In this document: one piece after another, positions 14,966 through 22,707 of the stretch
How positions within the stretch are numbered: position 1 is the stretch's first letter
How the letters are laid out: each line of letters starts with the position of its first letter
Origin: a virus
Strand: one strand, 5' to 3'
DNA length: 31,432 nt
Virus record (IMG/VR): IMGVR_UViG_3300010885_011782
Location: 1-31,432 of that record
The notes under the pieces: model-generated
What the model was told of the DNA's origin: nothing
Databases searched by the model: none
The model's input: only the letters and a program-made list of their open reading frames with translations
Translations under genes and position numbers: made by a program

Positions 14966-14994
14966 TTGACAGGCTTCGTTTAATATAGTATAAT
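14966..14994 (+). promoter_or_regulatory. Consensus sigma70 promoter for the DnaJ-deformylase-Clp operon
   Basis: TTGACA (14966-14971), 17 bases, TATAAT (14989-14994): a perfect 12 of 12 match with ideal spacing. The -10 lies inside the loop region of the terminator hairpin at 14971-15019. Transcription should begin near 15001, within the right arm of that hairpin. It implies host-polymerase (early) expression of the downstream operon. Confidence 0.88.
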
Positions 14995-15019
14995 TAATAC
15001 TATAAACGGAGCCTTTTTT
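14971..15019 (+). terminator. Intrinsic terminator overlapping the dnaJ promoter
   Basis: AGGCTTCGTTT pairs with AAACGGAGCCT (11 bp with one G-T wobble). After a 3-base bulge, ATAGTAT pairs with ATACTAT around the loop AATTA, and six T residues follow (15014-15019). It would end transcripts coming from the lysis operon. Transcripts started from the embedded promoter lack the left arm and cannot form it. Confidence 0.82.
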
Positions 15020-15025
15020 ACGACT

Positions 15026-15883
15026 ATGACTGATTATTACCAAACCCTAGGAGTTAGCGAAACAGCTAGCCCAGACGAAATAAAAAAAGCATATCGAAGC
15101 TTGGCTAATAAACATCACCCAGATAAAGGTGGTGATCAAGCCAAATTCAAAGATATTAGCGTTGCCAACGATATACTAGGCGATCCACAAAAACGTGCCG
15201 AATACGATCAACAGCGAAGATTTGGCGGTGGCCCACAAGTAAGATTTACCACCGATGGATTCGATCCGTTTGGTGCAATGTTTGGACAACAATTTCCGCA
15301 AGGGCATCCTTTTGGAGATATATTTGGACAAGTGCATCGACAACAGCGCAGGAATCGAGATCTTAATATTCAATGTCAAATTACATTGTTAGACAGTTTT
15401 CAAGGTAAACAGTTAGAAGCACAATATCAATTGCCTAGTGGAAGACAACAAACTGTAGTCATCAATGTTCCGGCCGGTATAGATCACGGAGCAACTATCC
15501 GTTATCAAGGTCTAGGAGATGACAGCATGCCGGGCGCACCTCGTGGTGATTTAAACGTTACTATCTTAATCCAGCCTGATCAAAAGTTTGAACGCAGAGG
15601 GGAAGATTTATATACCACTATAGATATAAGCCCAATTGAAGCAATACTAGGTTGTAGAAAATCTGTAAAGACTATTACAGGTTCTACTATAGAATTAGAA
15701 ATTCGTCCAGGGGTAGAAACTGGGGTTGAATTTGCCAGTGCTGGGCAAGGGTTTCAAAATATAAATCATCACGTTAAAGGTCGATTCGTTACTGTAGTAA
15801 AAATAAAAACCCCAGTAGTAAAAGATCCCGAGTTGATTGCTAAACTGAGGGAATTAGATGTTCTCATTAGTCAAAGATCCTGA
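15026..15883 (+). CDS. DnaJ/CbpA-type Hsp40 co-chaperone
   Basis: 285 residues. The J domain occupies residues 1-66 with the HPD motif at 31-33, which stimulates Hsp70 ATPase. A short Gly/Phe-rich linker follows (about 67-105, FDPFGAMFGQQFPQ). The two C-terminal substrate-binding beta domains then span 110-280, with VPAGIDHGATIRYQGLGDD and RGDLNVTILIQPD as landmarks. There is no CxxCxGxG zinc finger, so it is type II, like CbpA. It is expected to work with host DnaK. Unlike T4, which relies on host DnaJ, this phage brings its own and expresses it from a consensus early promoter, ahead of deformylase and a Clp unfoldase. No good Shine-Dalgarno is seen before the ATG. Confidence 0.9.
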   Translation: MTDYYQTLGVSETASPDEIKKAYRSLANKHHPDKGGDQAKFKDISVANDILGDPQKRAEYDQQRRFGGGPQVRFTTDGFDPFGAMFGQQFPQGHPFGDIFGQVHRQQRRNRDLNIQCQITLLDSFQGKQLEAQYQLPSGRQQTVVINVPAGIDHGATIRYQGLGDDSMPGAPRGDLNVTILIQPDQKFERRGEDLYTTIDISPIEAILGCRKSVKTITGSTIELEIRPGVETGVEFASAGQGFQNINHHVKGRFVTVVKIKTPVVKDPELIAKLRELDVLISQRS

Positions 15884-16346
15884 TCCAATACTAAAACAAA
15901 AAGCAGAGCATTGGGATTTTACCCAACACGTTAATGCCGCAGTAGTTGAGCGAGAGATGCTTGACACTATGAATTCGTTTAATGGTATTGGGTTAGCCGC
16001 TAACCAAGTTGGATTATTGCGCAGAGTGTTTGTTATGAAATTGCAAGACGGCAGAGAACTAGGTTGCTTTAATCCTTGGATCATGTTTGGCGACAACGAC
16101 AAGATCGACGACGAAGAAGGCTGTTTAAGTTTTCCAAACCTTTGGCTTAAAGTAGCACGTCACAATAAAATTACCGCCAGCTATCTTGACAATACTGGAA
16201 AACCATGTATAATAGAACTTGAAGGCCTAGACGCTAGATGCTTTCAACATGAATTGGACCACTTGGATGGAATTACGTTTACAGAATATGTAAGCAATCT
16301 TAAATTACAAATGGCACGGAAAAAACAGAGGAAATTAAATGGTTGA
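15858..16346 (+). CDS. def: Peptide deformylase
   Basis: 162 residues with all three family motifs: GIGLAANQ (43-50, Q50), EEGCLS (86-91, C89) and QHELDHLDG (130-138, H131 E132 H135). The metal ligands and catalytic Glu are therefore intact. It removes the N-formyl group from new proteins. Phage deformylases are known from marine T4-like phages, where they may serve rapid maturation of phage or host proteins. It is similar in length to bacterial Def. It overlaps the DnaJ-like gene by 26 bases and the Clp gene by 8, so the three are translationally linked. Confidence 0.94.
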   Translation: MFSLVKDPDPILKQKAEHWDFTQHVNAAVVEREMLDTMNSFNGIGLAANQVGLLRRVFVMKLQDGRELGCFNPWIMFGDNDKIDDEEGCLSFPNLWLKVARHNKITASYLDNTGKPCIIELEGLDARCFQHELDHLDGITFTEYVSNLKLQMARKKQRKLNG

Positions 16347-18627
16347 ACCAAGCGACAATTTGCAACTAGTATTCGAAAAAGCAATCGAAACTGCAAAACA
16401 AAATAATCACGAATACTTAACAATTGAACATTTATTGTTTGCTATGCTATGTGAGGAAGCATTTTCAAATACTATCCAAGGTTATGGAAGCGACCCAGAT
16501 TTCATTAAAAAGAATCTCGAGCATTATTTAAAAAATAAATGCGATGAAATTACTGCGGCAGGCCCTGTAGCTAAACCTAAAAAGACCCAAGCAGTTGAAC
16601 GTGTGCTTAACAAAGCATTTACACAAGTATTGTTTAATGGGCGTCAAAAGATTGAACCTGCTGATGTATTCCTTGCTATGATGGGCGAGAAACGCAGTTG
16701 GGCACATTTTTATATTGCACAAGCAGAGATTGACAAAGATAAGTTTGCTGATTATTTGAATAACAGCATTGAAACTCAAGATGAAGAAGAACCTGACATG
16801 GGTTCTGCACAAGGAAACAAAGCTCTGAAAGCATTTACTACTAACCTTAACGAGCAAGTTAAGAAGAACAAAATCGATCCTGTAATTGGACGAATTGATG
16901 AATTAGAAAATGTTGCACTGGCCATGGGACGTCGAAGTAAAAACAACGTAATCCTTGTTGGAGACCCTGGAGTAGGTAAGACTGCTATTGCAGAAGGACT
17001 TGCATACAACATTGTTAACGGTGCAGTTCCTGATTTCCTTAAAGAATACAGTGTTTACAATCTAGATATTAGTGCTATGCTTGCAGGTAGTAAATATCGT
17101 GGAGATTTTGAAGAACGATTTAAGATGGTTCTTAAAGGACTTGCTACAAAAGGCAAAACTATTTTGTTTATTGACGAAGCACATATGATTAGTGGTGCAG
17201 GTTCAGCAAGCAATAGTGCTAACGATTTGTCTAACATGATGAAACCAGCACTAAGCAAAGGCACTATTAAAGTTATTGCTAGTACTACATGGGAAGAGTA
17301 CCGTAAGCATTTTGAAAAGGACCGTGCATTAATGCGCCGTTTCCAACGCATTACTGTTGACGAGCCTACCCAAGAAGTAACATTACAAATCCTTAAAGGA
17401 ATTAAAAAGTATTACGAGCAATTCCATAATACAAAGATCAAGGATGATGCACTACTAACTGCAATTAAGCTAAGTGTAAAATATCAATCAGATAAAAAGT
17501 TGCCGGATAAAGCAATTGACTTGATTGATGTAGCATGTTCACGCTTTAATTTAAAACTAGCAGAAGATCGTGTTGTTTCTTCCGAAAGTATCCAATACGA
17601 ACTTTCTAAAATGATTAACATGCCAGAAGAGCAGGTCGCAGAACAAGAAAGTGAAAATCTTGTTAATTTAGAGTCCAAGTTGTCTACAGAAATATACGGT
17701 CAGGATCTTGCTATTACAGAAATCGTCGATAAGATTATGGTTGCACAAGCTGGCCTTAAATCAGAAAACAAACCTGTCGGTAGTTTTGTGTTCATGGGAC
17801 CGACTGGAACTGGTAAGACTGAAACTGCTAAATCTCTAGCTAAAAACTTAGGCGTTAAGTTACTACGTTTTGATATGAGTGAATATCAAGAGAAGCACAG
17901 TATCAGTAAGTTGATCGGTAGCCCTCCAGGTTATGTTGGCTTTGAAGAAGATGCCGGCCAATTAATTACACAGATTCAAGAAGCTCCTAATGCTGTATTA
18001 TTGTTGGATGAAATTGAAAAAGCCCATCCGGATGTGATGACAGTATTGCTACAGTTAATGGATAACGGTTCTATTACAGGATCTAATGGTAAGAAAGCAG
18101 ACTGCCGTAACATTATCCTTATCCTTACTACTAATGCCGGTGCAAGCGATGCTGAAAAGAACGCAATTGGTTTCGGCGGGCAGGAAAAAGAGTACAGCGA
18201 CAAAGATTTGAAGAAGTTTTTAACTCCTGAATTCCGTAATCGTTTAGATGGCATTGTTACATTCAATAAACTTGGTAGAGATACTATGGTTAAGATTGTT
18301 AACAAGTTTATTGACCAAGTTAAAGAGCAAGTTAAGGACAAAGCAGTACGTATCAAAATCGATAAAGAAGCTGTTAATTGGCTTATCGATAAAGGATTTG
18401 ATGCTAAAATGGGGGCTCGTCCATTACAACGTGTTATTGACAAGGAAATTAAACGTGACCTTGCTAAACTTATGTTGTTTGGAGAATTAAAGAAAGGCGG
18501 CTGGGTAACTATTACCATCGACGATGATAAAATTGCTCTTGCTGTAAAACCTAAAACTCCTAAATTACCGTTTGCGGCTTCCGAGTCAGCGAACATAAGT
18601 ATTGTAGATGATATACAAGGAAACTAA
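16339..18627 (+). CDS. ClpA-like AAA+ unfoldase (Clp ATPase)
   Basis: 762 residues, close to E. coli ClpA (758). It has an N-terminal Clp repeat domain (1-145), a first AAA+ module with Walker A GDPGVGKT (208-215) and Walker B ILFIDEAH, and a second with GPTGTGKT (487-494), VLLLDEIE and the ClpA/B signature SEYQEKHSISKLIGSPPGYVG. The long coiled-coil M domain of ClpB is absent, so it is of the ClpA/C kind. Residues 610-612 are IGF, at the position of ClpA's IGL ClpP-docking loop just before FLTPEFRNRLD. No clpP is seen in the window, so the likely partner is host ClpP. It could redirect host proteolysis or remodel phage proteins. Confidence 0.92.
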   Translation: MVEPSDNLQLVFEKAIETAKQNNHEYLTIEHLLFAMLCEEAFSNTIQGYGSDPDFIKKNLEHYLKNKCDEITAAGPVAKPKKTQAVERVLNKAFTQVLFNGRQKIEPADVFLAMMGEKRSWAHFYIAQAEIDKDKFADYLNNSIETQDEEEPDMGSAQGNKALKAFTTNLNEQVKKNKIDPVIGRIDELENVALAMGRRSKNNVILVGDPGVGKTAIAEGLAYNIVNGAVPDFLKEYSVYNLDISAMLAGSKYRGDFEERFKMVLKGLATKGKTILFIDEAHMISGAGSASNSANDLSNMMKPALSKGTIKVIASTTWEEYRKHFEKDRALMRRFQRITVDEPTQEVTLQILKGIKKYYEQFHNTKIKDDALLTAIKLSVKYQSDKKLPDKAIDLIDVACSRFNLKLAEDRVVSSESIQYELSKMINMPEEQVAEQESENLVNLESKLSTEIYGQDLAITEIVDKIMVAQAGLKSENKPVGSFVFMGPTGTGKTETAKSLAKNLGVKLLRFDMSEYQEKHSISKLIGSPPGYVGFEEDAGQLITQIQEAPNAVLLLDEIEKAHPDVMTVLLQLMDNGSITGSNGKKADCRNIILILTTNAGASDAEKNAIGFGGQEKEYSDKDLKKFLTPEFRNRLDGIVTFNKLGRDTMVKIVNKFIDQVKEQVKDKAVRIKIDKEAVNWLIDKGFDAKMGARPLQRVIDKEIKRDLAKLMLFGELKKGGWVTITIDDDKIALAVKPKTPKLPFAASESANISIVDDIQGN

Positions 18628-19234
18628 AAGTCTTTTTTTAAAAAAATACCAGTATAAAGCTGTATTGGTATGCCCTGCCGCTGCCGGTTTCCGCGGCGGG
18701 GATTTTGAAACAGCACTTGCTGATTTAAAAAAATACGACTTGAACACTAGTTCAATATTTGGTTGGAAGAATAAAATCAAAACACCTGACGATTTACAAT
18801 ATAGTATATCGTTATGCGGAGATCTTAAAAATCTAAACAGTATTGAAACTAGAGTAGAAAGCCCATTTATCAGCGTATACACAAACAGTATAAAAGATAT
18901 TAATTTACTAGAAAAGCGATATGCGGATCATGTAAAATATATCAGCAAACCTGCAAAACCAGGGCAGTTAGAAGAGGGTGTAATAATGATGCCCAAGATG
19001 GACTTTGAATTTAAAGTAACTCTTGCGGCAACTAAAACAGAGTATAGCGCATTTGTACAATGGGCCGAAACCAACAGCAAAGTTAAGATTACAAAAAGCT
19101 GTAAACGTGATTTAAGTAAGAGCCGAAGTTGGGGCGGTACACATTTTTATGTTACTGGTGCCAATAATCTGCTCATGGTAAAGATGCATTTAGGCGGGTG
19201 TATTGCTAAAATACAGCGCATAATCAAAGAATAA
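18608..19234 (+). CDS. Protein of unknown function downstream of the Clp gene
   Basis: 208 residues, overlapping the end of the Clp gene by 20 bases, with the only sensible ATG at 18608. It starts basic (MIYKETKSLFLKKYQYKAV) and contains VLVCPAAAGFRGGDFETAL near residue 20. There is a second domain from about 122 with FKVTLAATKTEYSAFVQWAE and HFYVTGANNLLMVKMHLGG. The alpha/beta pattern may represent two repeats of a small fold. No known motif is seen. As the last gene of the chaperone/protease operon it might be an adaptor or target of the unfoldase, but that is a guess from position only. Confidence 0.6.
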   Translation: MIYKETKSLFLKKYQYKAVLVCPAAAGFRGGDFETALADLKKYDLNTSSIFGWKNKIKTPDDLQYSISLCGDLKNLNSIETRVESPFISVYTNSIKDINLLEKRYADHVKYISKPAKPGQLEEGVIMMPKMDFEFKVTLAATKTEYSAFVQWAETNSKVKITKSCKRDLSKSRSWGGTHFYVTGANNLLMVKMHLGGCIAKIQRIIKE

Positions 19235-19251
19235 TTTGCTAACCATATTAC

Positions 19252-19259
19252 GATAAATA
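19252..19259 (+). promoter_or_regulatory. T4-type late promoter motif (GATAAATA) inside a terminator
   Basis: GATAAATACT matches the T4 late motif at 7 of 8 core positions and extends into the ACT that often follows it in T4. It overlaps the left arm of the terminator at 19255-19288. The first gene downstream starts at 19309. Confidence 0.55.
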
Positions 19260-19288
19260 CTCTAACACCCTTGTGTTAGGGTATTTTA
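19255..19288 (+). terminator. Intrinsic terminator of the chaperone/Clp operon
   Basis: A stem of about 14 bp (AAATACTCTAACAC paired with GTGTTAGGGTATTT, one T-G wobble), loop CCTT, followed by TTTATT. It ends the operon that began at 14966. The late-type motif for the next operon lies in its left arm. Confidence 0.85.
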
Positions 19289-19308
19289 TTGATTAACGGG
19301 CTATTAAT

Positions 19309-19680
19309 ATGCGAATTAAAGATCTTTGTGAAAGTGCAGGCCAAGAGCTAGATAAGGATGTAAAACATCAGGATAAACACGGGCTAGGTTACGATTTAGC
19401 AGACGATTTGTTATTCTTCATGCATCACGATGATGATGCATATCGACGCCATACATATCCAAGCATTATGAAAGCCCGTGATCGCATGGCTGGAGACAAG
19501 CCTACAGATATGGCGTTATTCAGCGATGCTGTTAACGAAGTATATGAAAAGTATCGTAATAAATTCCACGATGTCAGAGCACTTCCAGAAAAACTAGACG
19601 AAGAAACCCTAGGTGAAATTTGTGCTCACATGCATGAACACGAAACTAAAAAGATCCAAGACGGTCATTACGAGGATTAA
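19309..19680 (+). CDS. Small phage protein with capsid-targeting-like N-terminus
   Basis: 123 residues, acidic and His-rich (HHDDDAYRRH near 45, HMHEHETKK near 108). The first residues MRIKDLCE-SAG fit the T4 internal-protein capsid-targeting pattern: Met, basic residue, short amphipathic helix, then an LxE site (L6-C7-E8) where the prohead protease gp21 would cut. The rest is helical without a family I recognise. It opens a long late operon in which several proteins share such N-termini. If the reading is right it is packaged in the head and perhaps delivered with DNA. That is inference from a short motif. Confidence 0.55.
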   Translation: MRIKDLCESAGQELDKDVKHQDKHGLGYDLADDLLFFMHHDDDAYRRHTYPSIMKARDRMAGDKPTDMALFSDAVNEVYEKYRNKFHDVRALPEKLDEETLGEICAHMHEHETKKIQDGHYED

Positions 19681-19682
19681 TA

Positions 19683-20903
19683 GTGTTACTCCGTGAATTA
19701 TTCCTTAAGGAAAATCAAGCAGGGCCGCATCCTACAACAGGTATAGCACTAGGCCGTGCTTTCAACCACCCGGAGCATTTTATTATATTCTACGGATTGT
19801 CTGGTATTAAGGAAGGCATACAGCATTTAGAAGATGCTGTTGGAGAAGACAAACAATTAAGGTTTAAATGGGACGGCAATCCTCAAATTTATTGGGGACG
19901 TGAAAAGAAGAACGGCCCATTAATTCTAGCAGGACATAACGGTTGGGCAAAAGGTGGTCGCGGTAATGGTACTACAATGGATGATTTTACTAGTCCTGCG
20001 GCTGTAGAGAATTTTATTCTTCATAAGAGTGGTGAAGGCGCCAAAGGAGAAGAAATAACTTCAGAGCGTCAACGATTTGCCAGCGAGTTTAGTAACCTAT
20101 ATCCTATTTTTGATGCGGCAACTCCTAAAGATTTTGTAGGATTTGTTTATGCCGATGCATTGTTCTTGCCTAGTACAAAACCAACAGCGCAGAATGGAAT
20201 TTATACTATGCATCCTAACCCGCATAGTAAATCAGAATACCATGTAGATGCAAACGGTACAGGGCCGTTGAATTTAGGCAAACGTATTCCTCGAGCACAA
20301 GCAATGGTTGTAGCACATGGAACATTTAAAACATTTGGTGCGCCAGATAACGAGCAACTACCAGTAGACGATTTTAGCAAATTTGATAAAAGTCCCGGTT
20401 TAATTGTAGTAAGTCCAATATACAATAATGAAAAACCTGATGTGGACATGACTAGCATTAACCAAGTTAAAGAAGTAGGTGGTTATATTGACCAGCACGG
20501 AGATAACATTCAAAACTTTGTAACACATATTCCTACCGGCGATAGACAAGGATTCTTTTATAAATTTTTGAACCAACGTAATTCAGCAAACGACTTTGAT
20601 ACAATTACGCCACAAATGTTTTATAACTGGATGGCACAACCTAACAAAGATGGTAAACCGCAAGTTAGCCTTAATAAACAACAAGATATTAAAAATACAG
20701 ATTTAAAATTCAATGCGTTAGCGCCTATGTTTCACTTGATGAAAATCATGCGTCATGCGCGACATGCTATCAATGATAGTGTAAATAGTAAACACAAGCC
20801 AGAATGTTGGGCAACTAATCCCGAAGGATTTGTACGGTATGCAGATCCAAAGAAATTCCAACACGGCCATGTTAAATTTCAAAATGCGGGGTGGAAAGAT
20901 TGA
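19683..20903 (+). CDS. Possible ligase-like nucleotidyltransferase with capsid-targeting-like N-terminus
   Basis: 406 residues from a GTG start 2 bases after the previous stop. The N-terminus MLLRELFLKE-NQAG again fits a T4-type capsid-targeting sequence with an LKE cleavage site. Residues of about 58-71 read LRFKWDGNPQIYWGRE, resembling the KxDG adenylation motif of DNA/RNA ligases. Later GFVYADALF (about 154) and EGFVRYADPKKF with HVKF near the end (about 380-400) could correspond to motifs III, IV and V. A phage family with a KWDG core is known to me only as an uncharacterised group. Assignment as an active ligase is uncertain because spacing and motif V are not canonical. If packaged, it would be an enzyme injected with the genome. 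Confidence 0.5.
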   Translation: MLLRELFLKENQAGPHPTTGIALGRAFNHPEHFIIFYGLSGIKEGIQHLEDAVGEDKQLRFKWDGNPQIYWGREKKNGPLILAGHNGWAKGGRGNGTTMDDFTSPAAVENFILHKSGEGAKGEEITSERQRFASEFSNLYPIFDAATPKDFVGFVYADALFLPSTKPTAQNGIYTMHPNPHSKSEYHVDANGTGPLNLGKRIPRAQAMVVAHGTFKTFGAPDNEQLPVDDFSKFDKSPGLIVVSPIYNNEKPDVDMTSINQVKEVGGYIDQHGDNIQNFVTHIPTGDRQGFFYKFLNQRNSANDFDTITPQMFYNWMAQPNKDGKPQVSLNKQQDIKNTDLKFNALAPMFHLMKIMRHARHAINDSVNSKHKPECWATNPEGFVRYADPKKFQHGHVKFQNAGWKD

Positions 20904-22390
20904 GTCAAGTAGCAATTATATTCGGGCGTTTTAATCCGCCACATAAAGGACATAAAGTTGCATGGAAACGTGCGGCTACTATTCCACATTGGTTTGTAGG
21001 CACTAACGAGTCAACAGTTGGTCCTACTGATCCATTGCCGTTTAATATTAAAGAAAAAGCAATGTTGGCAATATATCCCGAACTCAAAGGACATTTGATC
21101 ACACAGCAAAGTTGGTTTACCATGGCATCCGCTATATTTGAACGTTACGGCGATGTTGAATTAATTTGTGTAACAGATGAGGCATGGGTAGTTCCAGGTT
21201 TGCAAAAAGCCAACGGTAGAGAAGATCGTCACGGATACTATAAATTTTCTAACATTAGATTATTTCACAAGGATGTTGGAGCCGCAAAAGCAGACATGCG
21301 TAAAGGCAAAGCAAGCGATTTACGTGCTGCCGCATTAGCCGGCGATAGAGAAGCATTTACAAATGCCGCTGGCATATCGTCAGAAACTATGGTTGCCGGG
21401 CATCCATATTTTGATTTAGTAGTACATTATTTAAAACCATACGGTGCAAAAGCTGAAAAAGCAAATGCAAAGAAACTTGCGACCGCAGAACCAGTAAATA
21501 CAGTAGAACCACAGGAACCAGTTATGAAACAAGGACCAGCAAAAACAGAAGTAGCAGAATCAATGCACCGACGTGATGCGTATCAACGCGATGAATATAG
21601 TGCTCACCAAGGCTTTGGCCGAGCGCACAAAGAGTGGGACGAAGGTAACACTGAGCCGCCAAATAATTTTGCTATTCATATTAACGGCAAGAAGTGGAAA
21701 GTATTACCAGGCCATGGAACTTACGCAGATGATCACCGTGAACAAAAACAACATCGTCAATTACAAGATATGTGTGCTAAGAAGACAGCTTCTACAGGTA
21801 AAAAATGGACTGTTCATCCCACTGGTGAACAAGCAACTGTTGAAAGTGTAGCAGAAAGTAAAACTGTAAAAGCAGAAGCTCCTAAACCTCGTAACTTTGT
21901 TGCCAAGAATGCCATTAATACAGGTGCAGGCGCACATAAAGACAAAAAGAAAGCTGCCAAACAAGGCGATGTTAAACACAAAAAACAATTGGAATTTGCA
22001 GAAGGACGATTAGGGTCTAGTTTAAATTCAATGTTTGAAGAAAAGTTTCGTGCTAAATTAAAAGAAGCTGTGCTACGTGCTGATACGGCAAGTTCAATGC
22101 CTAACTTACGTATCCATCCAGATTTAGATAACTCTAGTCCATATAAAGCATACCGATACGGTGTTGCTATGGCAAGCCAACCCCGTGGTCCTGCTGACGA
22201 AAAAGGCCCGTTTGGTCAAAAGATGATTACTATAGGTTACACAGAAGCAGATAATGAAATTATACGTGCAACTGATAAAAAAATGCATTCTAAAAGTCAA
22301 GCTATGTCAGATGGTAAAAGTAAAGAATTAGATGATACCCATACAATTAGCCCAATTGCAAAACCTAAACGTAACCAATACGGTGTATAA
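20891..22390 (+). CDS. HxGH-type nucleotidyltransferase fused to head-protein-like modules
   Basis: 499 residues. Residues 7-170 look like the cytidylyl/adenylyl transferase superfamily: VAIIFGRFNPPHKGHKVAW with H18-K-G-H21, and ISSETMV (about 162) near where ISSTxIR is expected. NMN adenylyltransferase and related enzymes have this fold; the substrate is unknown. From about 200 the protein is charged and linker-like, with a module HINGKKWKVLPGHGTYADD (about 258) and the Lys-rich AHKDKKKAAKQGDVKHKK (about 345). The last 90 residues form a domain shared with the protein at 22704 (ending SPIAKPKRNQYGV). The start is ambiguous: GTG at 20891 or TTG at 20900, which overlaps the upstream stop. The fusion suggests a packaged enzyme. 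Confidence 0.6.
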   Translation: MERLSQVAIIFGRFNPPHKGHKVAWKRAATIPHWFVGTNESTVGPTDPLPFNIKEKAMLAIYPELKGHLITQQSWFTMASAIFERYGDVELICVTDEAWVVPGLQKANGREDRHGYYKFSNIRLFHKDVGAAKADMRKGKASDLRAAALAGDREAFTNAAGISSETMVAGHPYFDLVVHYLKPYGAKAEKANAKKLATAEPVNTVEPQEPVMKQGPAKTEVAESMHRRDAYQRDEYSAHQGFGRAHKEWDEGNTEPPNNFAIHINGKKWKVLPGHGTYADDHREQKQHRQLQDMCAKKTASTGKKWTVHPTGEQATVESVAESKTVKAEAPKPRNFVAKNAINTGAGAHKDKKKAAKQGDVKHKKQLEFAEGRLGSSLNSMFEEKFRAKLKEAVLRADTASSMPNLRIHPDLDNSSPYKAYRYGVAMASQPRGPADEKGPFGQKMITIGYTEADNEIIRATDKKMHSKSQAMSDGKSKELDDTHTISPIAKPKRNQYGV

Positions 22391-22707
22391 TGAGACAATA
22401 TAGAATTACCAGTGCAGATTTAAATCAAGACAGTCCCGACGACTGTTATATTGCGCCGAATGATCCTATACACGAAATGAAAGCAATAGCACACTTAGGT
22501 GGGCTAGGCGGTGATGCAAGATTACATAAATTACGTGCCGAACAAGGTAGTAACATAAGTGTTACTGGTAATGAAAAGGGCCGTATACAACGTGAAATGA
22601 ACATACAACCAGGCACAGATGAATGGTTTAAACTATGGTTCAGTCTTCCTAAATTTATGGAAGGCGAAAAAGCCGTAGGAACAGGATTTAGAGGTGTAAG
22701 AAAATGA
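22390..22707 (+). CDS. Small phage protein of unknown function
   Basis: 105 residues, starting at the last base of the preceding stop (TAATG). It has the opening MRQYRITSADLNQDSPDDCYIAPNDPI cut by acidic residues, a Gly-rich turn (AHLGGLGGDARLHKL), and PGTDEWFKLWFSLPKFM toward the end. The opening looks familiar from marine T4-like phages, but I know of no function. It is bracketed by two genes that share a C-terminal domain and overlaps the second by 4 bases, so it belongs to the putative head-protein operon. Confidence 0.6.
   Translation: MRQYRITSADLNQDSPDDCYIAPNDPIHEMKAIAHLGGLGGDARLHKLRAEQGSNISVTGNEKGRIQREMNIQPGTDEWFKLWFSLPKFMEGEKAVGTGFRGVRK

Noticed and set aside
17976-18596. 206-residue open frame on the minus strand within the Clp gene
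   Set aside because: It lies wholly opposite the strongly conserved second AAA+ module, has low-complexity Ser/Leu composition, and no ribosome site or family match. It is a shadow frame.
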